From Rhodococcus sp. OK302 (GTDB taxonomy: Bacteria > Actinomycetota > Actinomycetes > Mycobacteriales > Mycobacteriaceae), in contig NZ_NPJZ01000001.1 in the NCBI RefSeq assembly GCF_002245895.1, positions 3,012,501 to 3,076,500 on the forward strand: a stretch of 64,000 nucleotides of DNA, written 5' to 3'. Positions 59,532 through 64,000 of the stretch are shown in pieces. Under the pieces are notes generated by a model. The model did no database searches. It saw only the letters and a program-made list of their open reading frames with translations, and was not told where the DNA came from. The translations under genes and the position numbers were made by a program. Each line of letters starts with the position of its first letter. The stretch's first letter is position 1.

Positions 59532-60752
59532 TCAGTACCAGGTGGAGAGCGGAATGACGTCGACGAGCGTACCGGCGTCGAGTTCGGTGACGTCGGCCGC
59601 AATGTCGAGTAGTGCGTCGGCCCAGGCCATTGCGGCCACGAGGTGAGAACCGGCACCCGAGACGAGTTCGACGCCGTCGTTGGTGCGTCGTGCTCGCAGG
59701 AATTGGCGCTTACCGGGAATGGATCGCAGGGGAGTGGTCAGGGCGTGACGCTGCGGTGCGATGGACGGGAGTCCGGCGGCATGTCGGATGTCGCCGCGCG
59801 CAAAGACTTCGAACGAGATCATCGTGCTCACCGGGTTGCCGGGGAAGCTCAGTATCGGAACTTCGTTGACGACGGCGGTGCCCTGAGGCCCGCCCGGTTG
59901 CATGGCGACGTGGCCGAACTGGGCACCTAGTGGTCCCAGTGTTTCCTTGACCACTTCGAAGTCGCCCATGGACACCCCGCCCGAGGTGAAAACCAGATCT
60001 GCGACAGATGTTGCGTACGAGAGTAGTTCGCGGAACATGTCAGGATCGTCGGTGCTGCGCGCAACGGATACGACGTCAGCGCCGTTGGCTCGGGCCAACG
60101 TCGCCAGGGCCGGACCGTTGGAATCGTAGATCTCGCCCGGTTCGAGTTGCGTTCCCGCACTCTTCAATTCGGCACCCGTGGTGATGATTGCGACCCGCGG
60201 CGGCGTGTACACGGTGACGGTGGCAGCGCCGACGGCGGCGAGTGCCGCGATGTGTCGAGGTTCGAGGCGAGTGCCTGACCGGACCAGCAGCATTCCCGCG
60301 GTGATATCGCTGCCGCGTTCGCGCACGTATTCACCCGCGGTGCGTCCACGCTCGATGGTGACCGTGTGCTCCGAGTGGTTGGTGGTGTCCTCGACCGGGA
60401 TGACGGCGTCCGCACCTTCCGGGATGGGCGCTCCGGTCATGATCCGAAAAGCTGAGCCTGCGAGGTGCTTCGGGGGCTTACCGCTGCCGGCTGCCAGAAC
60501 TCCTCGCACAGTAAGCGTGACGGGAACTGTGCGCACCGACTGCGCGTCGACGGCATATCCGTCCATCTGCGAGTTACGAAACAACGGTAGATCGACGGGT
60601 GAGTTGATGTCTGTCGCGACGATGGAACCGAGGGATTCGACGACGGGGAGTTCAGTGGGCGCAAGGGTATGCAACGCGGCCAGTAATCCGGACACATGGG
60701 CGCGATGATCTTCGACGGAACGTGCGCTCACAGCAGTAGCAGCCTCTTTCAT
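59532..60752 (-). CDS. moeA: Molybdopterin molybdenumtransferase MoeA
   Basis: 406 residues. [60 protein letters not shown] and [17 protein letters not shown] are conserved MoeA motifs. It inserts molybdate into adenylylated molybdopterin made by the MogA domain of the next gene. It heads the moeA-moaC/mogA-moaE operon and is divergent from moaA. Confidence 0.94.
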   Translation of the reverse strand: MKEAATAVSARSVEDHRAHVSGLLAALHTLAPTELPVVESLGSIVATDINSPVDLPLFRNSQMDGYAVDAQSVRTVPVTLTVRGVLAAGSGKPPKHLAGSAFRIMTGAPIPEGADAVIPVEDTTNHSEHTVTIERGRTAGEYVRERGSDITAGMLLVRSGTRLEPRHIAALAAVGAATVTVYTPPRVAIITTGAELKSAGTQLEPGEIYDSNGPALATLARANGADVVSVARSTDDPDMFRELLSYATSVADLVFTSGGVSMGDFEVVKETLGPLGAQFGHVAMQPGGPQGTAVVNEVPILSFPGNPVSTMISFEVFARGDIRHAAGLPSIAPQRHALTTPLRSIPGKRQFLRARRTNDGVELVSGAGSHLVAAMAWADALLDIAADVTELDAGTLVDVIPLSTWY

Positions 60753-60866
60753 CTTCTGATTCTAGGCGGAGTGATCCGTCCGACACATCAGGCTCTGTCA
60801 CATCCCGTTGAACGCATGCTGTTGAATGCTGCGCCATACTGGAGTGATGCGGAACCTGGTGCGGCA

Positions 60867-61925
60867 ATGACTCCCGTGGTGATGGGGATTCCCACTGTCC
60901 GTGGCGATTCTGTATCAATGGCAGGTCGACCCGATACCGCTGTGTTGATCGACAAGTTCGGGCGCGTTGCCCGCGACTTCCGCGTCTCGATCACCGAAAA
61001 GTGTTCACTGCGTTGCACTTACTGCATGCCGGAAGAGGGCTTACCGGCCATCTCGCCACAAGATTTGCTGTCTGCGGACGAGATTGTTCGGGTAGTAGGT
61101 ATCGGCGTTGACCTAGTCGGTATTCGGGAAGTTCGATTTACTGGCGGTGAACCGCTGATGCGTAAGGATCTCGAGAAAATCATTTCGGGTTGCGCCCAGC
61201 GGGTTCCGGGAATTCCTTTGGCAATGACCACTAATGCTGTCGGTTTGGAACATCGCGCAGCGCAATTAGCGGCAGCCGGGTTGACGCGGGTGAATGTGTC
61301 CCTGGATTCAGTAGACCGCGCGCATTTTGCAGAATTGACGCGCCGCGACAGACTGCCTTCGGTATTAGCAGGTATTCGTGCCGCAGCGAAGGTCGGGCTG
61401 GCGCCACTGAAAGTTAACGCCGTGCTGATGCGCGAGACTCTCGCCGGAGCACGCGAACTACTTCAGTGGTGTTTGGATGCGGGCGTGGAGTTGCGATTCA
61501 TCGAGCAGATGCCGCTGGACGCCGATCACACTTGGGCACGGGCAAACATGGTGACTGCCGACGAGCTTCTTGCGGAGTTGGGCACACAATTCGAATTGGC
61601 GGAAATCGGCCGTGACGATCCCAGTGCACCGGCCGAGGAGTGGAGCGTCGACGGCGGGCCGGCCACGGTCGGAATCATTGCGTCGGTGACTCGCTCTTTC
61701 TGCGCGGATTGTGATCGCACTCGAATGACGGCGGAGGGCACGATTCGGTCCTGTCTGTTCAGTGACCGTGAGGTGGATCTGCGGGCAGCGCTGCGGTCCG
61801 GTGCCTCGGACCAGGAACTCGCAGATCTGTGGCGAGGCGCGATGTGGAATAAATGGGCAGGTCATGGGATCGCATCTGCGGATTTTGTGCCCCCGGAAAG
61901 AAGTATGGGTGCAATCGGTGGTTGA
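60867..61925 (+). CDS. moaA: GTP 3',8-cyclase MoaA (radical SAM)
   Basis: 352 residues. N-terminal [4Fe-4S] motif [11 protein letters not shown]-binding [13 protein letters not shown]-terminal second cluster cysteines in [19 protein letters not shown]; and the essential GG terminus (MGAIGG). It makes the first molybdopterin intermediate from GTP. ATG 60867 is chosen; upstream extension is unlikely. It is divergent from moeA and overlaps moaD. No Moco riboswitch was recognised. Confidence 0.94.
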   Translation: MTPVVMGIPTVRGDSVSMAGRPDTAVLIDKFGRVARDFRVSITEKCSLRCTYCMPEEGLPAISPQDLLSADEIVRVVGIGVDLVGIREVRFTGGEPLMRKDLEKIISGCAQRVPGIPLAMTTNAVGLEHRAAQLAAAGLTRVNVSLDSVDRAHFAELTRRDRLPSVLAGIRAAAKVGLAPLKVNAVLMRETLAGARELLQWCLDAGVELRFIEQMPLDADHTWARANMVTADELLAELGTQFELAEIGRDDPSAPAEEWSVDGGPATVGIIASVTRSFCADCDRTRMTAEGTIRSCLFSDREVDLRAALRSGASDQELADLWRGAMWNKWAGHGIASADFVPPERSMGAIGG

Positions 61926-62175
61926 TTCGGAAGCGATCTCGGTTCGGTATTTTGCGGCTGCAGTCGACATAACCGGTTGCAGTGAAGAGAGTGTTGCTCT
62001 GACGCAATCGAGCACTCTTGCCGATCTTGTTGCGGTGTTGACCGACAAATACGGCACCGAGATGGCTCGCATCTTGTCGGTGTCAGCGTTCCTCGTCGGA
62101 GACGAGTTGACTCGTGATGTCGAAAGGGCCACGGGGCCTGTCGTGGATGTCCTGCCGCCCTTTGCCGGCGGTTAA
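61909..62175 (+). CDS. moaD: Molybdopterin synthase small subunit MoaD
   Basis: 88 residues, ubiquitin-like. [14 protein letters not shown] at the start, [14 protein letters not shown], and the thiocarboxylate-forming GG C-terminus (VLPPFAGG). GTG 61909 (or 61918) lies inside the end of moaA, so the two are translationally coupled. It donates sulfur to precursor Z with MoaE. Confidence 0.9.
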   Translation: MQSVVDSEAISVRYFAAAVDITGCSEESVALTQSSTLADLVAVLTDKYGTEMARILSVSAFLVGDELTRDVERATGPVVDVLPPFAGG

Positions 62176-62547
62176 AGAACCCTGTTTTCTACGTTTCTTC
62201 GGAATATTCCAGATGCGACCTCATTGTGTAGATACCGACCGAAATGATGAGAACACTTGTTCTGGTCAGATTTCTAGTTCATGACTCCGATTTCGTAGAA
62301 TTTCCTCATTTTCGCTGGATGTGCTGGTGATTCGCATTTTTATTGCGAATTTTGCCGGTAGGTCGCAATGAACCTTGGTACCAACGGATTAGTACTTTTG
62401 GGGGGTGTGCGCTGTTCTAGCTTTTCCGGGAGCGTGTCATTCAATTGAATGACGTCAGTATTTTCGGCGTGCGGAATGGTCGAATTGCCGTGCTAGGTTT
62501 TGTTTCAAATCCGATCCCCGAAAAGTCCTGTGAAAGGGAATTCTTTT
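62176..62547. other. AT-rich intergenic/leader region with two inverted repeats
   Basis: 372 bp without a credible gene and visibly lower in GC than its surroundings. It holds ATTCGCA/TGCGAAT (62330-62336 and 62344-62350, 7-nt T-rich loop, followed by TTTTG), a possible weak terminator for moaA-moaD, and a perfect 18-bp palindrome at 62436-62453 centred on AATT. The latter is 95 bp upstream of the secreted-protein start and is a probable operator. The T/G-rich run TACTTTTGGGGGG at 62393-62405 lies between them. Confidence 0.6.
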
Positions 62548-63366
62548 ATGTCTGTCAATTCCAAGCGCCGCGTTGGCTTCGTTTTTGCACTCGTCAGCGC
62601 AGCAGCCCTCACCGCTCCGGCAATGGCCGGCGCGACCACCGGTTCACTCGGTTCTTTGGGTGGCGGTTCTTTGAGCGGCGGCTCGCTCGGTTCTGCTGCG
62701 GAAGCTCCCACCGCAGCCCCGTGCTCGGCACTTTCGACCGGAACCACTCCGGCCGGCTGGGGAAATCCGTTCGGCGACGAGAAGGATTACGCATCCATCT
62801 ACGTGACTGACAAGGTCAAGGACGACGATGGTTCGCTGAAGCTTCACGTTCAGTCGATCACTGATCGTTCGGCGTCGTACCACTCGGCCGGCTCGATCAA
62901 GCTCGCAGAAATTGCCAAATCACCGATCAGCTTCTCCGAAAAGAGTCCGACCTCCATCGCGTCGTTCCAGTTGCGTCTGCTCGGCACCAAGGGTGGCAAG
63001 TGGGAAGACGGATTCACCACGCTCGTGTGGGAAGCCGGCAACAACACCGGCGCGGTGCCCACCGTTGACGGTGGAATTCACGCCGATCTGGAAGATGGCA
63101 AGTGGTGGAGCACCTCGAACATCAATGGCGCAAAGGACCGCGTGCCGGTGACGTTGGCTGAGATTGTCGCCGAGAACCCCAACGCTACGGTTGAGCACTA
63201 CGGAGTCGCGATCGGCAGCGGTTTGGCGGCCGACACGTTCACACTGGTTGACCAGGTGAAGTTCAACGGCTGCACCACCAACTTCGCAGCGAAGGACGTG
63301 GAGACCTCTGCCGGTTCGCTCGGCAGCTTGGGCTTCGGGAGCCTCTTCGGGAGCCTCGGCAGCTGA
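62548..63366 (+). CDS. Secreted protein with terminal GSLGS repeats
   Basis: 272 residues, ATG 62548 with GAAAGGGA upstream. Signal peptide (VGFVFALVSAAALTAPAMA, cleavage after AMA or AGA). Gly/Ser/Leu repeats flank the mature protein at both ends (TTGSLGSLGGGSLSGGSLGS and GSLGSLGFGSLFGSLGS). The middle ~200 residues look like a beta-rich domain (SIYVTDKVKDDDGSLKLHV, IASFQLRLLGTKGGKWEDGF) with two Cys (AAPCSAL, NGCTTNF). No named family recognised. The repeats suggest self-assembly or wall attachment (inference). Confidence 0.8.
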   Translation: MSVNSKRRVGFVFALVSAAALTAPAMAGATTGSLGSLGGGSLSGGSLGSAAEAPTAAPCSALSTGTTPAGWGNPFGDEKDYASIYVTDKVKDDDGSLKLHVQSITDRSASYHSAGSIKLAEIAKSPISFSEKSPTSIASFQLRLLGTKGGKWEDGFTTLVWEAGNNTGAVPTVDGGIHADLEDGKWWSTSNINGAKDRVPVTLAEIVAENPNATVEHYGVAIGSGLAADTFTLVDQVKFNGCTTNFAAKDVETSAGSLGSLGFGSLFGSLGS

Positions 63367-63397
63367 CTACAGCTTGGTATCTGAATGCAGCTTGGCG

Positions 63398-64000
63398 TCA
63401 GCGCCACCAGGTGTCTAGCGGTGTGACAGGCACAGTCCGCTTGTGACGCGTGTTCGTGTACATCTTCTCCAGTTTTTCGGCTACCTCGTCGGCAACATCC
63501 TTGCCTTCGAGGTAGTCGTCTATCTGGGTGTAGGTGAGCCCCAGTGCCACCTCGTCGGGAAGGGCCGGGCGGTCGTCCTCGAGATCGGCGGTGGGTACTT
63601 TGCGCCACGTGCTCTCCGGTGCGCCCAATTCCTGCAAGAGTGCGGCGCCCTGACGCTTGCTCAGGCCCGTCAGTGGAGTGATGTCGACTCCGCCGTCACC
63701 GAATTTGGTGAAGAAGCCGGTGATGGCCTCGGCGGCGTGGTCGGTACCGATCACCAGGTACCCCAGCTGACCGGCGATGGAGTACTGGATCATCATGCGC
63801 TCGCGGGCTTTGATGTTGCCGCGCACGAAGTCGCGAAGTTCGCCGTTACCCAGTGCCTCGGATGCTTCGCGGGCGGTGGCGTCGGCACCCGGCTTGACGT
63901 TGACGGTCAAGGAACGGTCGGGCTTGATGAAGCCGAGCGCGATCTGAGCGTCGGACTCGTCGGCTTGCTCGCCGTAGGGGAGTCGGACGGCCACGAACTC
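63398..64000 (-). CDS. nadE: NH3-dependent NAD+ synthetase NadE, C-terminal part
   Basis: The last ~200 residues of the enzyme; the start lies beyond the window edge (the frame is open to 64000). Conserved segments: [68 protein letters not shown] and [19 protein letters not shown]. This is the single-domain ammonia-using form, with no amidase segment after it. It makes NAD+ from deamido-NAD+ and ATP. It converges on the secreted GSLGS protein gene. Confidence 0.93.
   Translation of the reverse strand, partial: EFVAVRLPYGEQADESDAQIALGFIKPDRSLTVNVKPGADATAREASEALGNGELRDFVRGNIKARERMMIQYSIAGQLGYLVIGTDHAAEAITGFFTKFGDGGVDITPLTGLSKRQGAALLQELGAPESTWRKVPTADLEDDRPALPDEVALGLTYTQIDDYLEGKDVADEVAEKLEKMYTNTRHKRTVPVTPLDTWWR

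Noticed and set aside
62330..62356. ATTCGCA/TGCGAAT hairpin as a strong terminator of moaA-moaD
   Set aside because: Stem is short and AT-rich with only four T after it; noted as a possible weak terminator only.

Overview
The window is high-GC actinobacterial chromosome, most likely Rhodococcus (R. erythropolis/qingshengii-like). The evidence is: gene order shared with Mycobacterium tuberculosis (nudC-mycoredoxin-uvrD2-whiB7-ABC1; prfB-mscS-ftsE-ftsX-smpB-ssrA; crcB-crcB-pgm), a mycobacterial-type initiator tRNA, a tmRNA tag ADSNQRDYALAA, frequent GTG/TTG starts, and many acyl-CoA/FadD/FadE genes. No prophage, IS element or CRISPR array was seen.

Layout. 1-13.3 kb: end of a K+ channel gene, nudC, mycoredoxin, uvrD2, then whiB7 with its promoter, leader peptide and transcription attenuator, followed by conserved actinobacterial genes (ABC1 kinase, an E1/cyclodehydratase-like protein, a DUF2342 protein, a PDZ-Lon protease, PPA1309 family, UPF0182). 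13.3-14.4 kb: an rpf gene with a long structured leader and CRP-like sites, and the initiator tRNA. 14.4-24.2 kb: acyl-CoA metabolism, namely a PaaX-controlled thiolase/thioesterase/ligase/dehydrogenase group and a FadE-FadE-FadD operon. 24.3-26.1 kb: a NarL-type two-component system; 26.1-29.0 kb: multicopper oxidase, hisN, carbonic anhydrase. 29.1-37.5 kb: prfB, mscS, ftsEX, smpB and ssrA, with a redox-looking insert (XRE-cupin regulator, TrxR-like flavoprotein, SDR). 37.6-40.1 kb: secreted phosphatase and a DUF222-HNH protein with a LexA-type box. 40.15-46.1 kb: a translationally coupled six-gene lipid-modification operon (hydrolase, FAD oxidoreductase, DUF1365, two CFA-type methyltransferases, DUF1295 reductase), orthologous in its core to M. 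tuberculosis Rv0449c-Rv0446c. 46.1-51.3 kb: crcB pair, pgm, MFS, a MauE/DsbA-like pair, tRNA-Ala. 51.4-56.5 kb: an adenylation-carrier-thioesterase enzyme divergent from a secreted lipocalin, then CobW and BluB. 56.5-64 kb: DEAD helicase, molybdopterin genes (moaE, moaC-mogA, moeA / moaA, moaD), a secreted GSLGS-repeat protein and the 3' part of nadE.

The most notable signal is a pair of matching intergenic promoters of the form CCATCC-N16-CGAAT, the pattern known for the mycobacterial ECF factor SigK. One lies directly in front of the lipid-modification operon and would give a leaderless mRNA. The other lies in front of the lipocalin gene 14 kb away. No sigK is present in the window. This suggests a SigK-type regulon joining membrane-lipid modification with an exported lipid-binding protein, and perhaps the divergent A-T-TE enzyme, whose adenylation domain lacks the usual alpha-amino-binding Asp. 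Functional calls rest on recognising families and motifs by eye; no searches were run.
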